Positions 1-5,975 of a stretch of 11,218 bases of DNA are shown here, piece by piece. The notes under the pieces are model-generated. The model had not been told where the DNA came from and ran no database searches. It worked only from the letters and a program-made list of their open reading frames with translations. This DNA is from Clostridiaceae bacterium (GTDB lineage Bacteria; Bacillota_A; Clostridia; Clostridiales; Clostridiaceae): contig JAQSXU010000137.1 in assembly GCA_029256485.1 (NCBI GenBank), forward strand, positions 1 to 11,218. Direction: 5' to 3'. A program made the translations under genes and the position numbers. Each line of letters opens with the position of its first letter. Position 1 is the stretch's first letter.

Positions 1-84
1 ATTGGTATGGTAATAATTTTATTAATATGTCTTTTTATAACAATCCTCTCCCTTTATATATTCGGAGTAATGTTCACATTTTAA
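1..84 (+). CDS. C-terminal tail of a membrane protein, cut by window edge
   Basis: Frame 1 is open from the first base to a TAA at 82-84 and encodes 27 residues, almost all hydrophobic (VIILLICLFITILSLYIF in the middle), which read as one transmembrane helix ending in a very short tail. That is what the last helix of a permease or transporter looks like. The rest of the gene lies outside the window, so the family cannot be named. It would converge on the minus-strand methyltransferase. A 27-codon hydrophobic frame can arise by chance in AT-rich DNA, so this is a moderate call. Confidence 0.4.
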   Translation: MGMVIILLICLFITILSLYIFGVMFTF

Positions 85-128
85 ATTTAGCTAGTTTCGC
101 GGTTTTATCTTACTAATCTGCCACAACT

Positions 129-149
129 AAAAAAGTCTCCTACTTTTAT
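129..149 (-). terminator. Weak hairpin between convergent genes
   Basis: AAAAGT at 131-136 pairs with ACTTTT at 142-147 around the loop CTCCT. On the minus strand the right arm runs into six T. It lies about 60 bases past the stop of the methyltransferase. The stem is short and mostly A-T, so it is only a possible terminator. Confidence 0.3.
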
Positions 150-206
150 TGCTTGTTATGGTCAATATGAAAATGTGATCAAAAATATTTATAGAAAGTA
201 TTTATA

Positions 207-1010
207 TTATGAGTTTGACGCAATAAACATACCTCCCTTTGTGTTTATTCTAAGTTTTCCTACTTTATCAATCTCTGTTTCTATATATTTATAAAAGTCA
301 TCTAATTTTTGTGCATCAAGCATGATTTTTCGGAAATTAATAGAGGACATTACATATGACACCACAGGCTCTACTTTATCAACTACAATTTGACCATTGA
401 ATTCTTCCAAGAGGACATTGCTAAAGTACTTTTTTAAGAATTTATCTCCATTTTCAATGCCTAATTTATTAGCGAATTTTTGAATGTCATAATCTATGTT
501 TCTATCATAGTCTTTTACTAACTTTTCTAATTCCTGCATGTGTCCCTTGCCATTAGTAGACACATAAAACTTTCCACCATGTTTTAACACTCTTTTAACT
601 TCAGAAAGTGCTTTGTCAACATTTGGAACATGGTACAACATATGTCTTGCTATAATAATATCAAAACTTTCATTTTCATATGGGATGTCCTGTATATCGA
701 TAACTTGATATTTTATCTTTTTATTTTTTATATTTTGTTTTGCACTCTGAAGCATTCCTTTAGAAAAATCGGATAATGTTATATTCAAGGTTTCATTTAT
801 TGATTGTTCATTTTTCTCCCATAGCAGTCCGTTACCACAACCCAATTCCAAAACATTACTATAATCTGGTATATTCATTTTTTCAAAAAACCAGATATTC
901 CAATCAATTTTATTAATATTATAGCTATGTAAGTTAATTCTTGCATTTAGGTTGTCAGCATTTTGATATTGCTCTTTAACAAAACCTTGATTATCAATTT
1001 TATTCCACAT
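207..1010 (-). CDS. Class I SAM-dependent methyltransferase
   Basis: A 267-residue cytosolic enzyme expected to move a methyl group from S-adenosylmethionine to an unknown substrate. The SAM-binding motif I reads VLELGCGNG at about residues 53-61. An acidic residue follows at the end of the next strand (D81 in TLSDFS). The post-motif region around 105-128 contains DIIIARHMLYHV, followed by LKHGGKFYVST, the pattern of methyltransferase domain 11 (UbiE-like fold). A start 18 bases upstream at 1028 is open, but the ATG at 1008-1010 is preferred because GGGGAG lies 5 bases before it and the upstream ATG has no SD. It is the last gene of a run with two small membrane proteins (stop of the previous gene at 1041). 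The substrate could be a small molecule, an antibiotic or RNA; nothing here decides. Confidence 0.85.
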   Translation of the reverse strand: MWNKIDNQGFVKEQYQNADNLNARINLHSYNINKIDWNIWFFEKMNIPDYSNVLELGCGNGLLWEKNEQSINETLNITLSDFSKGMLQSAKQNIKNKKIKYQVIDIQDIPYENESFDIIIARHMLYHVPNVDKALSEVKRVLKHGGKFYVSTNGKGHMQELEKLVKDYDRNIDYDIQKFANKLGIENGDKFLKKYFSNVLLEEFNGQIVVDKVEPVVSYVMSSINFRKIMLDAQKLDDFYKYIETEIDKVGKLRINTKGGMFIASNS

Positions 1011-1040
1011 ATTTTCTCCCCATTTCACTTCACATTATTC

Positions 1041-1271
1041 TTAATACTTTACTGCTTTCTTTTTAAAAATTATAGATACAACAAAGCCTATAATAATTGG
1101 TATTCCATAAGTTATACCAATTAAAATCAAATTAACAGAAAATGGCGCTGAATACTCAGGATGCTTTAAATAATTCTGATAGTCAATTAATATGTAAATC
1201 GCCATAATGACAGTCATTATCATAGAAAACCAAAATAATAAAACTGAAGCAATTTTATATTTGTTTTTCAT
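1041..1271 (-). CDS. Small membrane protein, two predicted helices
   Basis: A 76-residue protein of unrecognised family. A first hydrophobic stretch lies at about residues 8-30 (ASVLLFWFSMIMTVIMAIYI) and a second at about 47-69 (LILIGITYGIPIIIGFVVSII), with a soluble loop between them containing NYLKHPEYSAPF and a basic tail KKKAVKY. The ATG directly abuts the TAA of the upstream gene, and its SD (GGGAGATG) lies inside that gene, so the two are almost certainly translationally coupled. The methyltransferase follows about 30 bases later. A three-gene unit of two small membrane proteins and one methyltransferase is suggested. Function unknown. Confidence 0.7.
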   Translation of the reverse strand: MKNKYKIASVLLFWFSMIMTVIMAIYILIDYQNYLKHPEYSAPFSVNLILIGITYGIPIIIGFVVSIIFKKKAVKY

Positions 1272-1598
1272 TTATACATCTCCCTTTGTTTCTTTAAGCA
1301 TAAGCTTAATAGTAACAGTTGCCGTAATAGATAAAACAGCTATTATAATGGCTGAAGCCTGAAAATTATTGATAAAAAATTGGATTCCATACCACTGCGT
1401 TAGTAATAAAATCACAAATAGCAATGCCCAAGCAGCATAAATTTCTGCCATATTTATAAATATTGTATAAGCAATAGTAACATTTAAATTTTTTATGTTT
1501 GCCGGGCTGCCCATTAGAAACTGCGGAAAATTCAAATATATGCCGCTAATAATTGCTATCATTGATAAGCTAATTGAAATTGGTGCTTTATATTTCAT
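1272..1598 (-). CDS. Small membrane protein, three predicted helices
   Basis: A 108-residue hydrophobic protein of unrecognised family. Helices are likely at about residues 6-25, 43-67 and 80-100; the C-terminus is charged (KETKGDV). GGAGG lies 7 bases before the ATG at 1596-1598, a strong start. It comes first in a tight unit with the 76-residue membrane protein (stop and start touch) and the methyltransferase. The 219 bases upstream hold a copy of repeat half A and no clear promoter. The two adjacent small membrane proteins may form one complex, which is inference from the coupling alone. Confidence 0.7.
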   Translation of the reverse strand: MKYKAPISISLSMIAIISGIYLNFPQFLMGSPANIKNLNVTIAYTIFINMAEIYAAWALLFVILLLTQWYGIQFFINNFQASAIIIAVLSITATVTIKLMLKETKGDV

Positions 1599-1761
1599 TC
1601 ATGAACCTCCAATAACTTAAGAAGTGTTTCTTCATAACATCTTGTAAAAGAATAAAAATAAATGAAAAGATATTTTATAGAAAAGTAATAGCTTAGTTAA
1701 ATACAGTAAAATAATATGAGCTAAATCAACAGTACTGCTACATTTAGGCTTGCCCAATTAT

Positions 1762-1815
1762 AAATGATACTTCATCAACACTATTGCATAAAAGAGCTGC
1801 AAGGAAAGCTGATAC
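1762..1815 (-). repeat. Composite repeat, half A, copy 1
   Basis: A 54-base block reading, on the minus strand, from GTATCAGC to GAAGTATCATTT, with core CAATAGTGTTGATGAAGTA. By hand count it is 46/54 identical to the copy at 4595-4648 and 45/54 to the copy at 3436-3489. It starts 2 bases after the stop of the 71-residue membrane protein. Its continuation (ATAATTGGGCAAGCCTAA) resembles the tail of the copy before the first Nudix gene, but here the ATG that follows is closed at once by TAG, so it leads into no gene. Confidence 0.8.
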
Positions 1816-1817
1816 AA

Positions 1818-2033
1818 TTAATATATTTTAATAATAGCTAATAAAATTACAGGCAATAAATAGATTATTATTCCCATAATAAAACATACAAAGGAAATTA
1901 TAAAATACTTTTTAACAATTTTCATGTGTTTTTTTAAATAAAAACCTCTAAATAAAAATATAATTGATATTAGCATAAACACATATGGTAAATATACAAA
2001 AATTATATAAATGCTCTTTTCCAAGCTCCCCAT
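1818..2033 (-). CDS. Small membrane protein, two predicted helices
   Basis: A 71-residue protein of unrecognised family. Hydrophobic stretches lie at about residues 8-28 and 43-68, separated by a basic segment (FYLKKHMKIVKKYF). The ATG at 2031-2033 is preceded by GGAGATGGAGA, an SD. It lies about 150 bases downstream of the acetyltransferase gene and directly before a copy of repeat half A. Its size and layout resemble the other small membrane proteins of the array, but no clear sequence similarity to them was seen by eye. Confidence 0.6.
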   Translation of the reverse strand: MGSLEKSIYIIFVYLPYVFMLISIIFLFRGFYLKKHMKIVKKYFIISFVCFIMGIIIYLLPVILLAIIKIY

Positions 2034-2189
2034 TCTCCATCTCCATTAATTATTTAAAACGTATAATAAGAAAATTGCGCATCAACATCTCAAATTTCCG
2101 ACGGAATTTTTTTGTTATGAGAAGTATTTTATGAGAAATTTGTCCACCTATAATTCAATATGTTTGCATATAATGTATGCACAAAATCT
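2034..2189. other. Intergenic stretch with two small inverted repeats
   Basis: This gap between the acetyltransferase and the 71-residue membrane protein contains TTCC-GAC-GGAA at about 2097-2107, followed on the plus strand by seven T, and TGCATA-TAATG-TATGCA at about 2165-2181. Neither has the stem and T-run order expected of a good terminator for the minus-strand acetyltransferase. No further gene is seen. Confidence 0.35.
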
Positions 2190-2756
2190 TTATTCTGGTT
2201 TAATACCGCTTAAGAATAGACACATAAAGTATTCATCTGCATAAGTTCCATCTGCATATTTCAGTGCATGTTTTTTTGTGCCATAAATATCAAAACCTAA
2301 ACATTGATACATTGCAATAGCGCGGTTATTTTGAGTGACTACTTCAAGTTCAAGTTGCTCAACACCCTTTTCTTTGCACCATTTAATACATTCCTGCATC
2401 AGGTTTTTACCAATACCCTTGTTCCAATAATCCTCTCTTACAGTAATACCCATTCCTGCTCTATGAAGAAACCTTTTATTATTTGAAACTATTCCAACTG
2501 AACAATTTGCTACGATTACACCATTTATTTCTGCAATTAGAAAAAAACTATTCTCATTGTTTATAACATTACCAATAAATTTTCTTTCTTGCTCCAGTGT
2601 GAAATTAAACTCGCCAGGTTCTCGTGCTAAGAATTTTGTTTCACTATCAACAGTTTGCATTAAATTGATTAAACCTTCTTCATCACCTATCTCTGGAGTT
2701 CGTACAATAAGTTTTTGACCGTCTTTTAATTCATATTCATTTCTGTAAAGTTTCAT
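2190..2756 (-). CDS. GNAT family N-acetyltransferase
   Basis: A 188-residue protein expected to transfer an acetyl group from acetyl-CoA to an amine on a small molecule or protein. The acetyl-CoA pyrophosphate-binding motif A lies at about residues 106-120 (core NKGIGKNL), and motif B follows at 143-155 (NNRAIAMYQCLGF), the normal order for GNAT enzymes. The C-terminal DEYFMCLFL strand is typical of RimJ/RimL-like members. The frame is open 75 bases further upstream, but the ATG at 2754-2756 is preferred: AGGAGG lies 5 bases before it, the extension is hydrophobic and unlike the family, and it would run through the likely operator palindromes. Downstream is the 71-residue membrane protein. 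Substrate unknown. Confidence 0.88.
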   Translation of the reverse strand: MKLYRNEYELKDGQKLIVRTPEIGDEEGLINLMQTVDSETKFLAREPGEFNFTLEQERKFIGNVINNENSFFLIAEINGVIVANCSVGIVSNNKRFLHRAGMGITVREDYWNKGIGKNLMQECIKWCKEKGVEQLELEVVTQNNRAIAMYQCLGFDIYGTKKHALKYADGTYADEYFMCLFLSGIKPE

Positions 2757-2780
2757 AAAATCCTCCTTATTTAAAATTAA

Positions 2781-2798
2781 ATAGTATACTATATAGTA
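2781..2798. promoter_or_regulatory. Overlapping palindromes before the acetyltransferase
   Basis: ATAGTATACTAT at 2781-2792 and TACTATATAGTA at 2787-2798 are both perfect 12-base palindromes and overlap by six bases. They lie 25-42 bases upstream of the acetyltransferase ATG, where a promoter -10 or an operator would be; the minus strand also reads TATACT inside them. No matching -35 box was seen. A dimeric repressor site is plausible, but AT-rich DNA produces such symmetry fairly often. Confidence 0.35.
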
Positions 2799-2857
2799 AT
2801 AAAAAATACATATACCTACTAACATATCCATAACAGATTATTTCGCACAAATTTACT

Positions 2858-2891
2858 CTTGTGACATACAATAAGAAATATTCCAGCTAAA
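2858..2891 (-). repeat. Composite repeat, half B, copy 1
   Basis: A 34-base block whose minus strand reads TTTAGCTGGAATATTT and then CTTATTGTATGTCACAAG. It matches 31/34 bases of the B half at 4564-4597. It lies 12 bases past the stop of the first Nudix gene. A weaker match continues to about 2841 (AATTTGTGCGAA on the minus strand). Confidence 0.8.
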
Positions 2892-2903
2892 CGATATATC
2901 TTT

Positions 2904-3416
2904 TTATGAATTTTGAATATTTAATAACATCCTTAATATATTTGTTTCTCTTTTAATGAATTCATAGCCTTTTTTATTCTCATAAATGCTGTTACTCTTT
3001 ATTGCTTCATTTATAGTGGTATATTCTAAATGATATTCAAGCTCTGCTTCATACTTATCAAGATTAGTACAAGAAATTTCATTTTCATCTACTTCGCAAA
3101 AATAATAATATGAATTTTGTTCAAATATTTCATCAGCAAAAAGGCTTTTTCGTAATTCCTTAACCATTCCAAATGCCTTTATAGATGAATCAATTATATT
3201 TAAGCCAGTCTCCTCTTTTGTTTCTCTTTTTAGCGTTTGCATATGTGTCTCTCCATTTTCTATACCTCCGCCAGGAAACTTATAGTAACCCTCTTTTTCA
3301 CTCTTTACAAGTGCTATTCCTTTACTAGAAAGTATTATAGCTCTCACAGCTTCTCTTAAGAAACGAGGCATAGAATCATTATAATTTTTTGAATCCATAA
3401 CAAGTAAAGTTTTCAT
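2904..3416 (-). CDS. Nudix hydrolase (first of two)
   Basis: A 170-residue cytosolic hydrolase of nucleoside-diphosphate-linked substrates. The Nudix box spans residues 50-72: G50, E56, then R64-E65-T66-K67-E68-E69-T70-G71-L72, which fits GX5EX7REUXEEXGU except for T66 at a normally hydrophobic place. The acidic metal ligands are all present. It is preceded by FPGG at 47-50, as usual. GGGAGAGG lies 5 bases before the ATG at 3414-3416. That SD lies in the sequence that follows repeat half A, and half B begins 12 bases after the stop, so the gene occupies the space between the halves. Possible roles include clean-up of oxidised nucleotides or action on a nucleotide sugar; the box alone does not say. 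Confidence 0.88.
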   Translation of the reverse strand: MKTLLVMDSKNYNDSMPRFLREAVRAIILSSKGIALVKSEKEGYYKFPGGGIENGETHMQTLKRETKEETGLNIIDSSIKAFGMVKELRKSLFADEIFEQNSYYYFCEVDENEISCTNLDKYEAELEYHLEYTTINEAIKSNSIYENKKGYEFIKRETNILRMLLNIQNS

Positions 3417-3435
3417 TTTAAACCTCTCCCATTAT

Positions 3436-3489
3436 AAAAGGTACTTCATCAACACTTTTGTATAAAAGAGCCACTAGGAATGCTGATGC
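3436..3489 (-). repeat. Composite repeat, half A, copy 2
   Basis: A 54-base block, minus strand GCATCAGCATTCCTAGTGG to GAAGTACCTTTT, 48/54 identical to the A half at 4595-4648. It begins 5 bases past the stop of the 90-residue membrane protein. It continues into ATAATGGGAGAGGTTTAA and then the ATG of the first Nudix gene, so it abuts that gene's ribosome binding site. Confidence 0.85.
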
Positions 3490-3494
3490 AAATA

Positions 3495-3767
3495 TTATTC
3501 ACTAACTGCTTTTTTATGTTTTAGCGTTTTTTCATTACAACCAACTATTACTATTGCTATGCCCAGGATTGCAACAGCAAATATACAACTAAACCAAAAC
3601 ATCTCTGCAAAACTATCCCTAGAAATCATTGCGCCTACAAAATTAATATAAACATAGAATAAAAGCGAGCCTAACACAGGACTTAATACAATAATTGCTA
3701 TTCCTATGCCAATCTTATGGTATTTCTTATTTTCTAATGCTTGTTTTTGGTTATTCTGATGTTCCAT
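3495..3767 (-). CDS. Small membrane protein, two predicted helices
   Basis: A 90-residue protein of unrecognised family. A polar, Lys/Asn/Gln-rich N-terminus (residues 1-17) is followed by helices at about 19-45 and 57-81; the tail KTLKHKKAVSE is basic. GGGAGGG lies 8 bases before the ATG at 3765-3767. It is bracketed by repeat half B upstream (3803-3836) and half A downstream (3436-3489), and the first Nudix gene follows. Pairing with a soluble enzyme gene is the recurring layout of this region. Confidence 0.65.
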   Translation of the reverse strand: MEHQNNQKQALENKKYHKIGIGIAIIVLSPVLGSLLFYVYINFVGAMISRDSFAEMFWFSCIFAVAILGIAIVIVGCNEKTLKHKKAVSE

Positions 3768-3802
3768 TTGCTTTCCCTCCCTTATGTTTCACTTTAAATT
3801 AC

Positions 3803-3836
3803 GCTTATGACATACAATAATAAATATTTCAAATGC
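3803..3836 (-). repeat. Composite repeat, half B, copy 2
   Basis: Minus strand reads GAAATATTTATTATTGTATG followed by TCATAAG. It matches 27/34 bases of the B half at 4564-4597, with most changes at the end nearest the upstream Nudix gene. It lies between the second Nudix gene and the 90-residue membrane protein, whose SD begins about 25 bases further on. Confidence 0.7.
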
Positions 3837-3868
3837 CTTTATATATGCTCATTTTGTGTGTTAATTAT

Positions 3869-4360
3869 CTAGATCTCTTTTGTAACAATATGTTCAATTT
3901 GATGTGGCATATTTATTAATTTTTCTGCAAAAAAAGTTGGATAGATGGTGTGATTCTTCAATTCTTTAATTGGTATCCAATTCATATATTCTTTGCCCTC
4001 TGCACAAATGCTATTGCTGTTTAATAACTGTGAGCCCTTTGATTTCATCAAAAAATAAAAAGCTACCTCGTGGCATTTTAAGCCTGCAGTTATTCCATCT
4101 CCGCCAAAAAAATTCTCGTGTATAAAGGCTAATCGGTCTATTTCATAGTTTACACCAGTTTCCTCTAAAACTTCTCTTACAACGGCTTCTTCTGCGGTTT
4201 CACCTAAGTGAACACCACCCCCTATAGAGTAGTAATAGTGAGATACATCATTGCTTGCCATCAAAATGCAATCATGTTCAATAATAATTGCTGCCGCACG
4301 ATATCTAAACCAATTTCTGTCATTAGTAATGCAGCAGTCTTTATTGTAATCTGTTTCCAT
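3869..4360 (-). CDS. Nudix hydrolase (second of two)
   Basis: A 163-residue cytosolic hydrolase with a complete Nudix box at residues 48-70: G48, E54, R62, E63, V64, E66, E67, G69, V70, exactly fitting GX5EX7REUXEEXGU. It differs widely from the neighbouring Nudix protein outside the box, so it is not a recent duplicate. The frame is open to 4399, but the ATG at 4358-4360 is preferred because AGGAGG lies 6 bases before it. Upstream, about 50 bases away, is a 37-residue membrane protein; downstream is repeat half B. It resembles the ADP-ribose/8-oxo-dGTP type of small Nudix proteins in size; the substrate is unknown. Confidence 0.9.
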   Translation of the reverse strand: METDYNKDCCITNDRNWFRYRAAAIIIEHDCILMASNDVSHYYYSIGGGVHLGETAEEAVVREVLEETGVNYEIDRLAFIHENFFGGDGITAGLKCHEVAFYFLMKSKGSQLLNSNSICAEGKEYMNWIPIKELKNHTIYPTFFAEKLINMPHQIEHIVTKEI

Positions 4361-4409
4361 ATTCAACCTCCTATTATATAAATAATCATAAGTTAGCATT
4401 TTAGTAAAA

Positions 4410-4523
4410 CTACGTATTTTTCTTTATGTATATTCTCAGCGCCTTAATCAAAAGATAAATCAGATAAATTATAACTGCAATTGATAAAATCATAATAAGT
4501 GATAACATGAATACTTTAGTCAA
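4410..4523 (-). CDS. 37-residue single-pass membrane protein, TTG start
   Basis: A short frame that ordinary length cut-offs would miss. It starts with TTG at 4521-4523, four bases after AGGTGGGGAG, a strong purine-rich SD. The product begins MTKVFML, has one transmembrane helix at about residues 6-27 (rich in L, I, V and Y) and ends with a basic amphipathic tail IKALRIYIKKNT. This architecture, a single helix followed by Lys/Arg, recurs in very small membrane proteins of Gram-positive bacteria. It lies between the joined A-B repeat and the second Nudix gene and is probably co-transcribed with the latter. Confidence 0.6.
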   Translation of the reverse strand: MTKVFMLSLIMILSIAVIIYLIYLLIKALRIYIKKNT

Positions 4524-4563
4524 TAAACTCCCCACCTTTTTAATGAATTCGCTTTATCCTGCA

Positions 4564-4597
4564 CTTATGGCATACAATAAGAAATATTCCAACTAAA
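4564..4597 (-). repeat. Composite repeat, half B, copy 3 (joined to A)
   Basis: Minus strand reads TTTAGTTGGAATATTTC and then TTATTGTATGCCATAAG. It continues half A with no gap, the only place in the window where the two halves are joined. The 37-residue membrane protein follows about 40 bases later. Confidence 0.85.
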
Positions 4598-4648
4598 TGG
4601 TACTTCATCAACACTATTGTTTAAAAGAGCCACAAGGAAGACTGATGC
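4595..4648 (-). repeat. Composite repeat, half A, copy 3 (joined to B)
   Basis: Minus strand runs from GCATCAGTCTTCCTTGTGG to GTTGATGAAGTACCATTT. It shares its last three bases with half B. Within the joined unit TTGATG (4606-4611) and AATATT (4583-4588) are spaced by exactly 17 bases, a fair match to a sigma-A promoter pointing at the 37-residue gene, so the joined repeat may also act as a promoter. Confidence 0.85.
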
Positions 4649-4719
4649 TAAGTAAATAATTATTACATAATATAAATCTAATACGAATTAACTTTACCAT
4701 GGTTAATGGCTGTTTTAAA

Positions 4720-5157
4720 TTAGTTATATTTTATAGCAATTCCATTACTTCCAGAACGTCTGTCACTAAATAAAGTAATAGTTCCCCAACTAAATTTAGT
4801 ACATTCATTTAAATTAAAATTCTCTCTTAACCATTTATCACAAAATATTTTTTCTTTATTAAAGTTTTCTTCAGACCAATCACACCAATCCAATTCTATA
4901 TTCCGATTCACGTAGGGATAAATATGAATACTTTCAATTTCATCATTGGGGTTGAAGCACAAAGCCAGTAATATTTCACTCTCTTTTCCAATAATGCCTC
5001 CCCAAATATTAAACCATATATATCCGTTTTTTATATCATCTATGTTACGAATAGATTCTTCGGGGAACATTCTCTCAAAACTTTTTCGTTTCACATTTTG
5101 ATTCAATGAATATGATAGATTTTCAATTACAATTTCTCCATTTTCAGTATTAATCAT
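4720..5157 (-). CDS. Hypothetical soluble protein, immunity-like in character
   Basis: A 145-residue acidic cytosolic protein not recognised with certainty. It has no signal peptide and no membrane segment. It is rich in aromatic residues and Asn/Glu: YIWFNIWGG at about 46-54, ELDWCDWSEENF near the middle, and a C-terminus ending SWGTITLFSDRRSGSNGIAI. That ending, a strand-turn with an RSG.. motif just before the stop, is a style seen in small orphan proteins of Firmicutes, some of which are immunity proteins to polymorphic toxins; this is only an impression. GGGGGG lies 8 bases before the ATG at 5155-5157. Downstream lies the joined A-B repeat. No toxin gene is present. Confidence 0.65.
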   Translation of the reverse strand: MINTENGEIVIENLSYSLNQNVKRKSFERMFPEESIRNIDDIKNGYIWFNIWGGIIGKESEILLALCFNPNDEIESIHIYPYVNRNIELDWCDWSEENFNKEKIFCDKWLRENFNLNECTKFSWGTITLFSDRRSGSNGIAIKYN

Positions 5158-5203
5158 TTAGTGTTCCCCCCTAGTATAATTTTTGTTCCGCAATAATTTA
5201 CTT

Positions 5204-5437
5204 TTACGAACTTAATATCTTCTTGGCAATAATTAGACATTGGGTATAATCCCACTTTGGCTTTTGCTCACTAAAAAAATTCGTAAATATATTTTGCATA
5301 ACAGTTGCTAATTCTTCGACATTCTTTACATTGGGGAGGACTTTGATAATCTCATATATTTCATCATCATCAGGACAATAAATACATAGCAAATCTGCAG
5401 GGTCCCATTCGTCAATAATACTTTTAGCTTTATTCAT
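5204..5437 (-). CDS. DUF1871-like small protein
   Basis: A 77-residue acidic cytosolic protein. The order WDP near the N-terminus, an acidic stretch (PDDDEIYEI), then VEELATVMQNIF and a C-terminal CLIIAKKILSS matches the layout recalled for DUF1871 (YugE-like) proteins of Bacillus and Clostridium. The function of that family is not established to my knowledge. The ATG at 5435-5437 has a weak SD (AGGATG about 9 bases upstream). It may be read with the cysteine-rich gene before it (52-base gap) and the 145-residue gene after it (46-base gap). Confidence 0.6.
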   Translation of the reverse strand: MNKAKSIIDEWDPADLLCIYCPDDDEIYEIIKVLPNVKNVEELATVMQNIFTNFFSEQKPKWDYTQCLIIAKKILSS

Positions 5438-5468
5438 AATAAGAACATCCTATAATTTGCATTTTTGA

Positions 5469-5487
5469 ATGATATGAAATATATCAT
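5469..5487. repeat. Perfect inverted repeat in a short gap
   Basis: ATGATAT at 5469-5475 and ATATCAT at 5481-5487 form a 7-base perfect inverted repeat around GAAAT, three bases past the stop of the cysteine-rich gene. No T-run follows on the minus strand, so an operator or an RNA-processing hairpin fits better than a terminator. Confidence 0.35.
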
Positions 5488-5489
5488 AC

Positions 5490-5846
5490 CTATAGAATAT
5501 GTTTATTTTTTTCGTATAATGTTCCGCAATGTCCCCATAACATATTACTAAAATTCTCATTTTTTAAATTATCAATTGTTTTATAAATGGGCGTGCCTCT
5601 AATACACGCACCAATGAAAAAATATTGATTGCAACTTTTGCACCTAAAATAGTGACAAACAGTGTAATGAATTTCTTCACTCAAATGTTTTTCCGTTTCT
5701 TCCAACTGGCAGTCTCCAGCAAACAATTCTAATCTTCCTTGCCTTACCATTTCTTTAATAAATGCTAGTGTAGGAATGTAATTATAATGTGAATTACTTT
5801 CTGCTGCTTTAAAAAGTTCTTTTAAAACATAGCATTTATCACACAA
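5490..5846 (-). CDS. Cysteine-rich conserved hypothetical, TTG start
   Basis: A 118-residue soluble protein with eight cysteines: CxxC at residues 2-5, C46, then C64-x4-C69-x2-C72 in CHYFRCKSC, C81 and C107. The clustered CxxC pairs suggest a zinc ribbon or other metal site. The motif CHYFRCKSCNQYFFIGACIR is recalled from conserved hypothetical proteins of Firmicutes with no known function. The start is the TTG at 5844-5846, supported by AGGTGG 7 bases upstream; no in-frame ATG lies near. It belongs to a same-strand run of four soluble hypothetical proteins. Confidence 0.65.
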   Translation of the reverse strand: MCDKCYVLKELFKAAESNSHYNYIPTLAFIKEMVRQGRLELFAGDCQLEETEKHLSEEIHYTVCHYFRCKSCNQYFFIGACIRGTPIYKTIDNLKNENFSNMLWGHCGTLYEKNKHIL

Positions 5847-5975
5847 GTTATCACCACCTATTATAAAATCATCTCAACTTCACAATAATTTACAGTTGCC
5901 ACATAGCTGAAAGTAAAATTATGTTACTTAACTCTACAAATTGGAATTTGTCAGCTTGGCGTTATGCTCATAATC
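5847..5975. other. Intergenic stretch with one inverted repeat
   Basis: Holds CAAATT-GG-AATTTG at 5937-5950, a perfect 14-base inverted repeat with a two-base centre. Near 5880-5893 the bases CACAATAATTTAC recall the outer flank of repeat half B, though weakly. No gene seen. Confidence 0.3.

Noticed and set aside
2304..2486. Plus-strand frame of 60 codons
   Set aside because: It lies wholly antisense to the acetyltransferase coding region, has no SD and no recognisable sequence.
2757..2831. 25-residue N-terminal extension of the acetyltransferase
   Set aside because: The inner ATG at 2754-2756 has AGGAGG at ideal spacing; the extension is hydrophobic, unlike the family, and covers the palindromes.
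4361..4399. 13-residue N-terminal extension of the second Nudix protein
   Set aside because: The ATG at 4358-4360 has a perfect SD, which lies inside the extension.
1762..4648. Classical integron attC sites
   Set aside because: The A-B repeat lacks the GTTRRRY and RYYYAAC boxes and the long imperfect palindrome; only a loose ATACAATA/TATTGTAT pairing between the halves is seen, with a mismatch in each A copy. No integrase is present.
1762..4648. CRISPR array
   Set aside because: Repeats are hundreds of bases apart with genes between them, and there are no regular spacers.
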